This document shows, one piece after another, positions 1-14,519 of a stretch of 64,000 bases of DNA. Position numbers and translations under genes: made by a program. Under the pieces are notes generated by a model, which saw only the letters and a program-made list of their open reading frames with translations, ran no database searches and was not told where the DNA came from. Origin of the DNA: Archilochus colubris (lineage: Eukaryota > Chordata > Aves > Apodiformes > Trochilidae); contig CM041092.1 of NCBI GenBank assembly GCA_023079485.1, forward strand, positions 9,313,127-9,377,126. The letters are read 5' to 3'. Each line of letters starts with the position of its first letter. Position 1 is the first letter of the stretch.

Positions 1-1769
1 GCTGGGCTCTGCCCACGGGGGGTGCTGGGGTGGCTGATGCATGGCAGAAGTCACTGTTGGTGACTCTTAATGAAGTGTGAGTCAGCATCACCACTGTAAA
101 CCGTGTCCTGAGGAGAACTTAAATATAGAAACTCCTGCCCAGGGTGAAAACAAGGGTAGTCAGGCTGTTGTGAGGGAAGTGAAAGCAAATTCAGACTTGG
201 AAAGCGTGAATGTTTTCACAGTGGGATTTTTATTTGTGCCCTTCTGAACAAAATTATCATTTTTTTTTCCTTTTTGTGTTCTCAGCTGACAGGAGGGAAA
301 AACAAAAATATCAACAGGCAGGGTACCCTAACCATACTGTGTTCTCTCCTTTTTATATTTCAAAGTTTTGCTCTCAGTGAACACTATGTTATCCATGCAT
401 AAAATTGTCGCACCTGGAAAAGCACTAGAACTTGAAGAGACCTCAAAAAGTCCCTCCCCAAAACCAGAGGTTCTGGACAAAGGGGATGACAGGGAAACTA
501 AGTGAAAGAGATCCATGGAGACAGAGCTTTGAGGTAAATTTCTGCATCTCTCACACACATCCAGTAATGGTGAATTACATGGGGAAAAGGCTGGGGGTTA
601 TGCTGATGTTTTTTTAACAGACAACCTGAAGTTTTTACAGGCAAGAAAAATATAGTAAAAAGTTCTGAGGCATCCTCACTTTGGGAGGTGGAGCACTATA
701 ATGAAATCAGTGAGTGTTCAGACCCCTCACGTTCAGCCCCATGGTGCTGTGCTCTGGTGCACCAGGCATGTACAGGCAGGGGCCCTGGAGCTCAGAGATA
801 CAGAAGTTTCTCATATCCATGAACTTCAAAAGGATCTGAATGTTGGATGACATTAGAAACCCGAGCAGCAGGTCCAAGCTTCCATTTTCTTATCATAGAT
901 GCAAAAATAATGTGCTCAGACGCATTTGTAGAGGCAATGCCAAAAGGGCACCCAGTGTGGTGGTAACACCTTTTTTGCGTGGTCACTTAGTGGGAATTGG
1001 GCAGCCCTAAGCTACGAAAACAAGGATGATGCTGGGCTTAGCTCCAAGGGCTCCCTTTTGGCAAGACCCCTCTCACCAGCACCCCATCACCCTGTGAGCC
1101 TCCAACCTCCTCCTAACCCCAAAACCCCCACTCCTCAGAGCCTCTAATGCTCTGGATGCTGTCCCCTACTTCTCCCTGCGGGGACGCTGAAGAAGTTAGC
1201 CAAGCCGAGCAGATCACCGGAGGTATCACTCTCTGCCCTCCATCCCTCCATGGCCACTCAACTCCCCCTTTCCTCGGCCCAGTTCCCGCAGCCTTTCCCG
1301 GCAGCGCTGCCGTTCCCGGCCGTCGCACGCCCTCTCTTGGGGAATGACCCTCAAAGCCAGCCTTATCCCCAATGCATTCAGGGGAAAAAAAAAACAACAA
1401 ACCTGTCCAGGGGAAAAAGAGAGCTGGGAATACCCTAACAGGCAAATCTAGCCCTCCCAAAATGGAGCCATCAGAGATGTAGTCACTCTGGTGTGTGGTG
1501 ACAGCATCACCCAGGACACAGAAACACACCAGGCTCCATTTTCAGAGGGCTCCACTACAGACAGGCAGCTGGGTGTGTACAGAACTCTGCAGATACACAG
1601 AGAGAAAAAAAAAAAAAAAAAAAGGTGATGGAAAATCGATAGTGCATATGATCCTGAGGAGTCATCTGGCTTGGCTCCTCATCCCACTCCAGCTATGCTG
1701 CAGCCAAATCTGATGGATGTCTAATGCACTCTTAGACACCTTCTGTGCTGGACACCCACAGCCTTCCCA
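1..1769. other. Intergenic, no gene recognised
   Basis: No coding exon recognised on either strand. A small GC-rich patch with several CpGs lies at about 1250-1345 and includes a CGGCAGCGCTGCCG palindrome. It is too short and isolated to call a promoter. Confidence 0.6.
1605..1623. repeat. Poly(A) tract, 19 bp
   Basis: A homopolymer run following AGAG. No associated element recognised. Confidence 0.9.
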
Positions 1770-1930
1770 AGCAACCTGCTCCCACGCCTCACCATCTGAA
1801 AGCTTCTCTTTCTATCTGACCTTGCTACTGCATCTCAAGGGCCTTACTCTTTCCTATCCAAAATAAGTACAAACAACACATTGCCATTCTTCTCTTGAAC
1901 TTAAGGACCATCCCCTTGTGTGCCTTACAC
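1770..1930 (-). mobile_element. Possible decayed CR1 fragment, antisense
   Basis: The order 'caacctgctcccacgcctcaccatc', 'ctttctatctgacct', 'cttaaggaccatccccttgtg' parallels the antisense CR1 3' region seen more clearly at 17 kb, but with many mismatches. More decayed sequence may continue to about 2650. Confidence 0.35.
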
Positions 1931-4900
1931 CAGCTTCTGCAGGGTGAGCAGCTCAATCCATCCCTCTTTCCTCCCAGGTTGCATTTTCCAGGTTGCCAAG
2001 CTGGGAATATGGCCCAGCCTCAGCCAGCTCACAGCTTTCTGGTTGCATTCTGCCCATGAGTGGAGACCTGCTCCAGGTGAGATCTTCCCAGAGCCCAAGA
2101 GAATGGGATTACTTGACGACCCTTCAAGGCTCCTCTCCAGTTTGCATATCTGAGGATGTGCACACCTCAATATGTACTCTGGCCTTTCCAACAGCATACA
2201 CAGTCACCTCCTGCTTGGTCAGTACTCCTCCATATCCTCTCTGAGAAGCAGTTTCTTGGCTACTTTTCCAAACCATCCCCTCTGCTCCTCTGGCTTTCCA
2301 GCACATGTTCACTGTGTGGACTGCATCCAGATAGAGTAGGTAACTTGCACCTCTTCAATTCTCTTTTCCTTTTTTTTTTTTTTTTGTCCTTTTCCTCTGT
2401 TTTTCAAGGTCATTTTGAATTTAATCCTCTTCTCTGCCTTTATGGCATATGCAAATTTAACTGACAGATCTTGTACTTAATCAATCCCAGCACTAACAAT
2501 GACATGGAATAGAGCAGAGCACAGGACACATTCTGGCACCATCAGACCACACTGATTCTCCTGGCAGTGGATCATCCATGTCTGGTCTCATGGTACATTA
2601 CCCAATGGGCTGTGAAATCACTGTACAGGAGATTCATCTTAGTTGTATGACCAATATTTCTATGAAATATTTTTAATATTTGTAATTTGCAATATACAAA
2701 TTTGTAATTTGTACTTTGTCTGTCATTTTGTAATGTGTAGTATTCCCACAGCTGTTTTTAATGCAATTTGATGTGACTAAAGATCATTTTTTATTTATCA
2801 GCAATAAAAGACAGCAAAGAAGAAGCTTCACATCTGTTAAATCAGCATTATCTGATGCTTGCCCAAGGAATTACCACCAACAGAGAAGGCAATAGGGAAA
2901 CACATGGGAAATCACCAGCCACTCTACCCCAAAAGACCTGTATTTGTGTGTTGTAGGTACAGCAAGTTTAAAATGTCCAAGGGCAGTGACTGACCTGGGT
3001 CTGCAGACAGGGATGGTCACTCAGTGTTACCCCAAGATAAACCATCAGCCTTATTCCTCCTACTCCACTCTTTCCCACCACCAGTCTGTGGCAGTTGAGG
3101 CAAATTTTTAAAAATTCAGCTCTGCTATTGTCCATACTTCCATTTGACAGCACAGTTCATTGACTTTACAGGCCAGAGGGGATGGTTACATTCACCTTGT
3201 TTGACCTCCTGAACCAAACCAGGCTCTCCTATGTCACTTGGAGATTTCCAGCAGTGGATCAAGTGATAACCACTTACAGATACCTCAAAATTTAGCTGTT
3301 GCAATGGATCCCTGCCTCCCTGAGAAGTTTACTTTTCTATTGCTTGGAGAAAGTAATTTGAGAAATCTAGTATGAGAAGCAAGCTCTATTTTTCAGTTTA
3401 AAGACTGCTGGAATACAAAGATTTCCAGTAGCTACAAGCTGGCATAAATTCATTCTCCAACATCTAACTTCCATGAAACAAACTGCTTCCCACTTCCCAT
3501 TTAAGACCCATCTGAGAAATAAGGGGGGAAAAAAATTAATTACATCGTGGGGTTAGTTGTAGGTAGGTAGTGCACTAACTCGAACAAAAAATATCTTGGT
3601 CAAACTATAAAGAATTCTGCTTCATTGTTGTGCCTGAAATCAAAGATGTTATCTCTGGAATCTAAGATAGCATCTTTATATTGTTCATCTTACATTTTCT
3701 AAAACTATCATATGGGTTCTGTGAACATGGGAATCACACTGGTCTGTAATGTTTTTTTCAGCATTTTACTGGCTTTTCTTTTTCCCTTTGGAGGAATGGT
3801 AATGGGAAACAGAGGAGGAAATCTGAACTGCAGTTCTCAGAAAACATCAACCACAAATTAATTCAACATCTATGTGTTTGATTTGTGGTGTTCTGAAGTA
3901 AAAGCACATCCATCCCATGCTCTGCTCCACAGGCTTCAAAGCCTGTACATATCAATAGAGAGGTTTATTGATTATGCCAAGGCCAAATTGAATAACTTCA
4001 TGAGAACTGAGAACAGTAACAAAAAGGACCACTGCTGCAAAAACCCAGCCAAAGATTAATCCTAACCTTGATCCTGCTCCACGAGAGCCACTGAGCACCT
4101 GCCCACCAGTTTTGATCAGAACAACCCCACAGAGAACACTCAGTTCACCAGCTCATTCTTTTTCTTGAACCCTTCCACCTGGAGAGTATGGCACTTACAG
4201 ACCTGGGGAGATTAATGTTGGGAGAGCAGGCACCAAAATCTCATGTAGATGTTCTTCTCAATTAAGTATTTTGAGGCTTAAGAGCCAACTATGCCTTACA
4301 ATTTCCCTCTAATTTTGCCACCTTAGAGAAAGATGTTGGGAAAGGTTTGAGCAGAACTTATTTTGATGCTGCAAAAGGCAAGTTTAGGCAGAGTCAGTGC
4401 AGGGTTCAGCAGTCGTTGACTCTTGTCCTGCCTTAGGCTTCCAAAACAATGTTTTCCTGGAAAAGAGGGAATCCCAAGAAGCCTCCAGTCCCATCTCCCT
4501 TCTGAAGCCTCTGAACAAACTTTGTTTAAGGAAAGATTATTTCAATCATCCAATCAGTAGTGAATTAAAGCTAAGACTCTTTTAAAGACCTGCCCTGCTT
4601 TGATCCAAATACGTATTTCCTTTACAATCAGTTTGTCTTCACATTGGTTTAAGCCGGTTTGTTTAGGATCAGCTGGATCACTTCCTCTCTTCCACCCTAA
4701 TTTTGAAAGCAATTTAAAGTGCAAGTAACCATTGACACACAGTGTGTGCTCAACAGACACTGCATGGGCTTCCTACCCCTCACTGTCAGGCAGGGCTTTG
4801 GTGGGACCTGATGCAGCACTGTAGTTCCACCAGTCTGTAAGGGTTTAACTGGGACCACAGCAGCTTTCTTATTGTGTAGAGCCTCCAAAATTGTTACTGT

Positions 4901-6800
4901 ATTGTGTAGAGTCTACACAAGTCTCCTTTTGGAGACTTCACAGCATATGTCATCAGTCTGTAATAACACCATGCAATGGGAATTACGGAGTTGTTGGAAT
5001 CAGCGGGGTTTTGCATATTAATTGCAAACACACCCAAAAAAACAAAGGAATTTATTGGTTTAATCAGTGTTTCAGCTCTAATAGTGTTCAAGATGCATTC
5101 TCTCACAAATTGTAAGTAGCAGCACAGTGTCACTCCTTGCTGATGCTCTGCCTTTTGCGAGGGTTGCTAAAGTTTTTGGCCCAAGCTCCCTCAGCTGCAG
5201 TGTTTGCACCCAGTAGGGTCTGGCAGGAGTTGAGCTTTTTTTTGACACCTCTCTTTCCTAAGCAAGTTGCTAGGTGCTGGCAAAAGGAGCTACTCCACCC
5301 TGTCTGCAGATGCTAATGGTGTTTTCCCTGAAAGGGATTTATATAGTGACACTTCCTGGGCAGGATACAACATGGAGCATTCCCACCTCTAGGGTACAAA
5401 GTCTGAGACTGATGATTCCACATCTCCAAACCCTACATAACAGGACGCAGTTGCCACACCAGCAATCAGAGGGTAGCTCAGTGTAATGTGTTTAAGGATT
5501 GGTTCTGACTTCATGGATGCTGAGAAAACATCTCAATCTGAGGAGAAATAAATCAGTGTATTTGCAAGCAGACTTTGGCCCCTGGGCTCCCAGGAAGGGC
5601 ACCTCCATGAAAAATGAGGAGCCAGGAAAAGGAGAAGCAAATGTCAAGAATTCAACTGTGTGCCCAAACAAAACAGAGAGAAACCCACCCAGATCTGATC
5701 TCCATCACCTCACACATTCACTGCAGCACTGCACGGCTGATGCAAAGTTTTAGGAACAGCATTACAATAGAGAGGGAAGAGCAAATCACTCCCTGAAAAG
5801 TAGCTTCCTCCCCAGGGAGTTAAAACCTTTTATCATACCATCATTATCATACCATCAAAATTTCATCTTAAAACCAAGATTGGACAAAGAATCATTGTTC
5901 ATAAAGCCTGTGCAGAGGATGGCTCACATCTTCAAACAAGTTATTTTCCTGGGCACGTTGCCTCCTCATTCTCAGCAGCAGGTCTCTCCTCTTTGGGATG
6001 GGGAACACATCACAACACCTAAGCAATAAGCAATTTGTTGACAAAGAGAAATGGCACCAAGAAAACATTTCAGCTGTATTCAAGAGCAGGCTTGGACATT
6101 TTTTGTTTGTTTTTCTAGACATGATCTGGCAGCTGCAAGCAAAAAGAAGAGCCAGGATCATGTGAACATCCCCTTGCTGGGAGGAGTGCAGCCAAAAGCT
6201 GCAGGCAAGCCATGCTCTCCATGTCACTGTGCTCACAGCACACTGGAGGAAATAATCCTGCATTAATAGGACAGCATATCTCAGGCATCAAACAGGCCTT
6301 TTCCATTTCTACCCTAGACCATGAGAAAAGAAAAAGAAAAAAAGAAAAAAAAAAAAACCCAAGCAAAATCAGGAGCAAACAAAACACAGAAGAGAGATTT
6401 GCCATCAGCCCCCTGTAAAGAAAATCTACTCCCTTTTATTAGAACATAGAGCTGTGTCATACAGAGTAGTGGTTTATTTAGGCTATTTTATAATTGGAAG
6501 AACCCAAAGGAGATGGGCATTCATGGCTTTCTCTGCAAGGAAACAGGGCCACAGCTCACAGCTCCTTCAGAACTGTGCTCAATAAAACCCTGAGAGGAAG
6601 ATCCCACCAAGCACTGTGCAGCAAGGGCCTGGGCACAGCAGTGGCACCTTTCAGGCTGTGTCCTGAAACCAACAGCTCTCAGCCTGACACACATGGGCAA
6701 AGAAGGGGAATTCTGATGTATGTTCAAGCCTAGGATATCAAATTGTACCTCAGCCTAAGGTTCTTGCCTACCCAGGAGGTACCTCTATCACCTCAAATTC
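1931..6800. other. Intergenic, no gene recognised
   Basis: Single-copy-looking sequence with a T-run at about 2370-2385 and AT-rich sequence at about 2650-2800. The open frames lack recognisable domains, start contexts or splice partners. Confidence 0.6.
5830..5857. repeat. Short 14-bp tandem duplication
   Basis: An ATCATACCATCA motif occurs twice in direct succession, with an ATT linker. Small, probably replication slippage. Confidence 0.7.
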
Positions 6801-7312
6801 TGTGTTCAGCTCTGGGCCCCCACTACAAGAAGGACATTGAGGTGCTGGAGTGTGTCCAGAGAAGGGTGATGAAGCTGGTGAAGGTCTGGAGCACAAATCT
6901 TACAAGTTGCAGGTGAAGGAACTGGAGTTGTTTAGCCTGGAGTAAAGGACACAGAGGGGAGACCTAAATCTTTCTCTATGGCTACCTGGAAGGAGATTGC
7001 AGCAAGGTGTGAGCTGGTCTCCTCTCCCAAATCACAAGTGATAGGACAAGAAGAATGGCCTCAATTTGTGTCAGAGGAGATTTAGATTGCTTATCAGGAA
7101 CAACTTCTTTACTGAAAGGTTTGTCAGGCACTGGGCCAGGCTGCCCAGGGCAGAGGTTGTCACCATCACTGGAGGGATTTCAAAGTCACATAGATGTGGT
7201 GCTGAGTGACATGGTGCAGTGGTGGCCTTGGCAGTGCAGTGTTAATGGTTGGACTTGATGACCTTTAAGGTATTTTCCAGCCAAAATAATTCTATTAATC
7301 TATGCTTCTATA
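6801..7312 (+). mobile_element. CR1 LINE 3' fragment
   Basis: The sequence follows the familiar avian CR1 tail. A TTCAGCTCTGGGCCCCCAC-type start and a CCAGAGAAGGGTGATGAAGCTGG segment are followed by 'ggcctcaa...gtgtcagaggagatttagatt'. It ends in 'ggttggacttgatgacctttaaggt' with a decayed terminal ATTCTAT-like repeat. No reverse transcriptase frame survives; this is a 5'-truncated dead copy. Confidence 0.85.
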
Positions 7313-9451
7313 ATGCCTCTGCTCCAAGGCTATTCCAGGGAACCAGCATTGCCCTCTACTGCTTCTTCATAACTCATTAAGGACAGTAACAAACTAGCTT
7401 TAAATCAAGAGAAATTAGATCTTAGGCCCCTTCTTTAATCCCTCACACAGGCTTCAAAAATGAAGCTCAGTTGTGGGCAAGTGGGCTCAAGAAATAGTGA
7501 AGCATCTCCCATAGATCTGCTGACACTTGCTATGGAACCAAGGGATTAACTTCTGACCTGGCACAGAAAAATGGGTCCCCATTTGCATGTTAGCCACAGC
7601 TTATAGTCAAGCTGTACCTCTTTCTGCCATTAGAGGTGGAACCAGCTCAGAGCAGGCTCTCACCTGTGAGTGCCAGGGTGTCCATACAGTAACAGTTTAC
7701 CTCTCTTGTCTGTAATTAATCTTCCAGTGTCTGTACCATGCAGACATTCACAGTAAAAAGGACCAACCTGCTTGTAGTCTCAAAGTCAATGAAGATTCAG
7801 TTAGTCTTTATTTTATTCTGACAGGCTCCTTTATCCCAGAGACAATACTTAAGACACAGGATCTTAGCAGGAATTCTTCCCAGAGTTCAGTCCAACCACA
7901 ATAAGGGGGAAAAAAAAGCATTTAACAAAAACATACTTAAAATAGACATATGCCATTTTGCCACTAACTGCCACAGACCCCTTTAACATCAGTCTGTGGC
8001 ATAAAAAGAATAAGATCACATGAGCATTCACCAAATTCATACTCCTTGCTTTGTGAGTCCACAGAATAAACTCATCCAGGCACCATAATCCACCAAGCAA
8101 GCATTAAGCCAACAGGAAAAATGCTCAGATGGAATTTCCAAATAGTAAGCCCAGGACCAAAGTGGGGTTCAATGCACATGTGTAAAACCATGAGGGACAA
8201 AAAGCAGCACCTTGTTTTTCTAACAGCAAAACAGAAGAGGAGAACGCAGATGTGGAGCTGTGGTCCAGTGCAGCCTCACTAACCCAGACCTCAGTAACCT
8301 CACCAACCTCCATAAGGAGGGGAGCATCAAGAGGAAAGTCTGCAAGCCCAGATCCTGGATAATACAGAGGCACTGAACTCTGCACAGGACACCAGGCTCC
8401 AGATGCTCTTGCAGCACAGGTTCCTCAGAAAACTTTTCCTCTACACTGGCTGGCAAAAACTCAGCCCCAGCAGCTAAGCTGCTCCACTCAAGCCAAGGCA
8501 GGATTTCCCCACCCATCTCCCAAGAGAATTGCCAAGAGCTCCCCGAACCAATGAAGGTCAAAACATAAGGAAACAAGCACCCAGCGAGCAGCCTGCTGAC
8601 TTCTGGGAGAGATGAGTAACCTGAACACCCTCCTCCAGGGGTCAGCTGCAGGCAAGGGGTGTCTGGCACCCCTGCTAGGGCTCTCAGCAGCATCCCTGCT
8701 TCCTCTTCCACAGCATTTTGTGTGCTTGGATGTCTCCTTCCTCCCCTCTTTACCAGAGATCCCTTCCATAGCCAGTGCTGCTCAGGCACAGTACAAGGAT
8801 TCACATCAGTAGCACAAAGATCAGGGATTTGTCACTACAATATCTAAGTTGCTTTGAGAGCATGAACACCTTTTTTTTTTTTTTCCCAGTCTTTTAAATT
8901 ATTATTTTAATTTGAGCATGCAGCTAGGCACAAAACAGAAGTAGCCTTTTCCTGAAACTCCGACCTTCCATTCCTTCCAGGTAGGTTTCCTTATTCACAT
9001 CACATCTGATCACCTCACAATTCTTAAAAATATTTGCTGTAGTCATCAAGCAAAATAACACCTCTGAAGGGTCAGACATCCAGAGCAGACACTGGCTAAT
9101 GGTTGTTTGAAATTCCAGCATCACTTGGGAAAGCCAGTCCCAGAGAAAGCTCACTCCAGCCTCTGAGTAAACATTGATTCTCCTCCTCCAATCCAAACCA
9201 GGGGACCAGAATATCCCTTTTATTTGTGCATGAAGCATATAGAACCCATAAGGGGAGGAGGATCCAGTGGAAGCCCAGAGGCTCAGGAGCCCCCCTCAAG
9301 CTGCTCCCTGGGCTGTGCCTAACCACACTCTGACCCACAGCCCAGGGACTGCCATCCCCACCTCCAACACTGCCTCTGCTTTTCCGGACAGCTGCACCAC
9401 CAAGCACTGAAGTTTTTTTCATCTCCCAACTGCTTTTCTCTGTGTTACTTC

Positions 9452-9512
9452 AGAAAAAAAGAAAAAAGAAAAAAAAAAAAACAACAAAAACCCAAAAAAC
9501 AACCCAACCCAC
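9452..9512. repeat. A-rich low-complexity tract
   Basis: Runs of A broken by single G, then by C (AACAACAAAAACCC-like). No element recognised. Confidence 0.85.
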
Positions 9513-10576
9513 ACGTGTAGCTGTTACCACGATGACTGGGATGGAGGAGCCCATCCAAGTACCACCACCAGGGATGCTGGGCAAGAGCCATCAACCCCCC
9601 CACAGAGGCAATACCGGAGGTCCCTGTGATGAGGAGAGGAAACAAAAAAGCCTGCGGGCAGCTGAGGGAGACTTGATTCTATCGATTGTGTAAACTGTCA
9701 ATGGAGTGGCAACCAGATTTTTTTTTTTTTCACTGTTTCTATCCTGGGGAATAATCCAGCCTGATAATTAGTACATAAGAGATAAGTGGAAAATGAGACA
9801 TCTAGCCAGGGTGGTTCAAGCCTCCTCATGACATTGATAATGTGCAGATACATAGATCACTGTCGGGGCAAACTGCCACTGTGAGCCTGTGTCTTCCCAT
9901 TGCCTCATCAATCCATCATCCGCTTAGCTACTGACACCTTGGCAGGCACACACCACCAGCCCTGCATTTGAATTGAGAGGAGAAGGCTCCACCAGGGAAT
10001 ACAGATTTAAAAATCTAAGATTCAAATTTGTTTAAGTATTGTGAACAGCAATTCCCTTGCAAGGCATCTTCATTGCCCTTTTGCCAAGGGGGAACAGTTG
10101 GGTCTTTGTTAGAAGTACAAATTGCTTCTTAATGCAAAGGATAAAGCAGAGCCTGGGCACCTCCTTAGAATTCCTCCTGGCTCCTGCTAATGCTGCTGCA
10201 TGTCAATTTTAATTTTTTGAAATTTAAACCGAGGGCTTTGTATCTAAGCTCCATTTCGTCAGAGGGTAGGGGAGGAATAGTCAAAAAGGATTACAGATCC
10301 GGGGGGAATTGAGGATCCATAGCAATTATTCTTCATTTGGGTCTCAGACACCGTTTTTAATCATACTCTAAATAGTAGAAATGAACAAGACATTAGAGAT
10401 TGATAAGTGTCTAACACAAGTAGCTGGTTATGAACTCTGCTTCCTTCAGCAGGGGGATTTTTGAGGACGGGATGAAGGAGGGATTGCTTTCTCTCTCTGA
10501 CCCTCCCAGCCAATGAGAAGACAAGACCCACTGAGGACCAGGCAGGAGACAGAAGAGACCCTGAGAACTTGGTCAT

Positions 10577-10616
10577 CACTGGGCTACCCTAAAGTGCACT
10601 GGGCTACCCTAAAGTG
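10577..10616. repeat. Perfect 20-bp tandem duplication
   Basis: Positions 10577-10596 and 10597-10616 are identical 20-mers, each beginning CACTGGGCTA and ending AAAGTG. With no mismatches the duplication looks recent. Confidence 0.95.
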
Positions 10617-11522
10617 AGGCTGGAAAAAGTTCATCCCAGCTGGGGTTGCCTTTCCTCCTGCAAAGTCAGGGGCAAAGCTCCAGCCTTGGCACTCCAGCTC
10701 CTGTCTCTCTTACCTGTGCAGCTGCACTGATAGCAGTAAGCTGACAGGGAGGTAAGACCTTCAGAGAGGGAAAATGAAATGACAGGACAATAAAACGGAA
10801 GTAAGAGTGTTTGTAAATCAACTTAGGTCTTATAGCTTCAGCAGAGCAACCCCAATTTGCCCAAACTGAGGAGATTACCTGCTGGGGTGATGATGACAAA
10901 TGCAACTCCTCCACCAAGGTCCTTGAACAGCCTGCACTAGTTACAAATGCAGGCACTTTTAAAAGGACACAGAGTGGTTGGGATTTACTACGGACCAGCA
11001 GGAGAAAAACCTTTCCAAGTGCTCTGAATCTGTCAGTCTTCTGTGCACTTTTTCTCCCAGCCTATCTGGGGCAGACCCACCTATGGTCAGGTGAGGTTTC
11101 CAACCCATATACACACTGTGTAGAATCTCTTCTCCACTGTTTTTTACATTTGTCATATTACAGAAACATGGCTTTCCATAATCTCTGATTAAACCACTTT
11201 TCTTCTACTTCACTAACCTCTTGGATCAGGCTCAGCCCCAGTAAATCTGTTTATGAGATCTGCTTCACACTCTCACTTTCACCTCTTGATGACTGTGTGC
11301 CACTTGTTTACAAAACTTTTTTCCTCTCCCTCTGCTTCTTTCCAGCTATCTTGAATCATAATGAAGACCTAGCCAAGGTGCCCCATCCTCCCTTTAAATG
11401 TTGCTGCAAGGGATTGAAGTGACCCCTCCCCTTTACCTCCCAGCCTCCCATGGCACCACCACAGTGCTCCTTTGCAGCACTGGTAGAGACAGAAAGCAAG
11501 AAGACATCATCTAAAAACATAA

Positions 11523-12135
11523 TTTAATGTGATATTTTGGTGATAGTGGACAGCAACTGAATTTTTTTGCAGGAACAAGTTTGACGTTAATGACACCATC
11601 ATTCACACGAGCATTGCATTGCACAGGAAATAAAAGTTTACGCTTGACCCCATACAAACAAAGCAGCAGAGGAAAAATCAGTCATGGTCCAGCCCCACTT
11701 CATGAAAATTATCTGAAAATTCAGCATAATCGTAATTAGTACTCATCAACAAAAAAATGTGACTGGTTCAAATTCCATGTGCAGCACAGTCTGAACTCAG
11801 GGATCTTTTACACACCCCCCAGGAACCACTCGAGCAAGAGTTTGAAGCTGAGGAGTTCCTCGTGTGACACACAGAACACTGAGGCTGACAAAGGGAGAGC
11901 GAGGTTCAGAGCAAACGTGGGAGAATAAGGAAGGGGGTTGCTTTGTAGCACTTCTATTTCATTTCCGCGGGGGTTAAAAAAAAATAAAAATCAAACATAC
12001 CAACTGATAATGAAGCTAAAGTGACCTGCAGAGACAGCGGACACCGGCAGGAGCAGCAGCACAACGGGGCAGGGGCACAACCAGCCCCGTGTGTGCTGGT
12101 GGTGGGGCCAGTCGTGTCGCATCGCCTGTCGTGTG
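11523..12135 (-). other. C1QL2: Probable C1QL2 3' UTR
   Basis: This is the sequence following the stop codon on the minus strand. No canonical AATAAA was found on the minus strand close to the stop. The nearest acceptable signal is an ATTAAA at 11528-11523, which would give a 3' UTR of about 0.6 kb. The block contains AT-rich, non-repetitive sequence that looks constrained rather than repeat-derived. The end point is inferred and a longer UTR is possible. Confidence 0.35.
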
Positions 12136-14516
<2,381 letters not shown>

Positions 14517-14519
14517 TTA

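Larger units (their letters stand above)
7313..11522. other. Intergenic on the 3' side of C1QL2
   Basis: No coding exon recognised. The 194-aa minus-strand open frame around 8220-8804 has no family resemblance. The stretch 9670-10340 is AT-rich single-copy DNA with ATTAG/TAATT and ATCGAT words and looks like a candidate regulatory block. Confidence 0.55.

Noticed and set aside
1250..1345. GC-rich patch as a promoter
   Set aside because: Less than about 100 bp, isolated, and no exon or splice signal follows.
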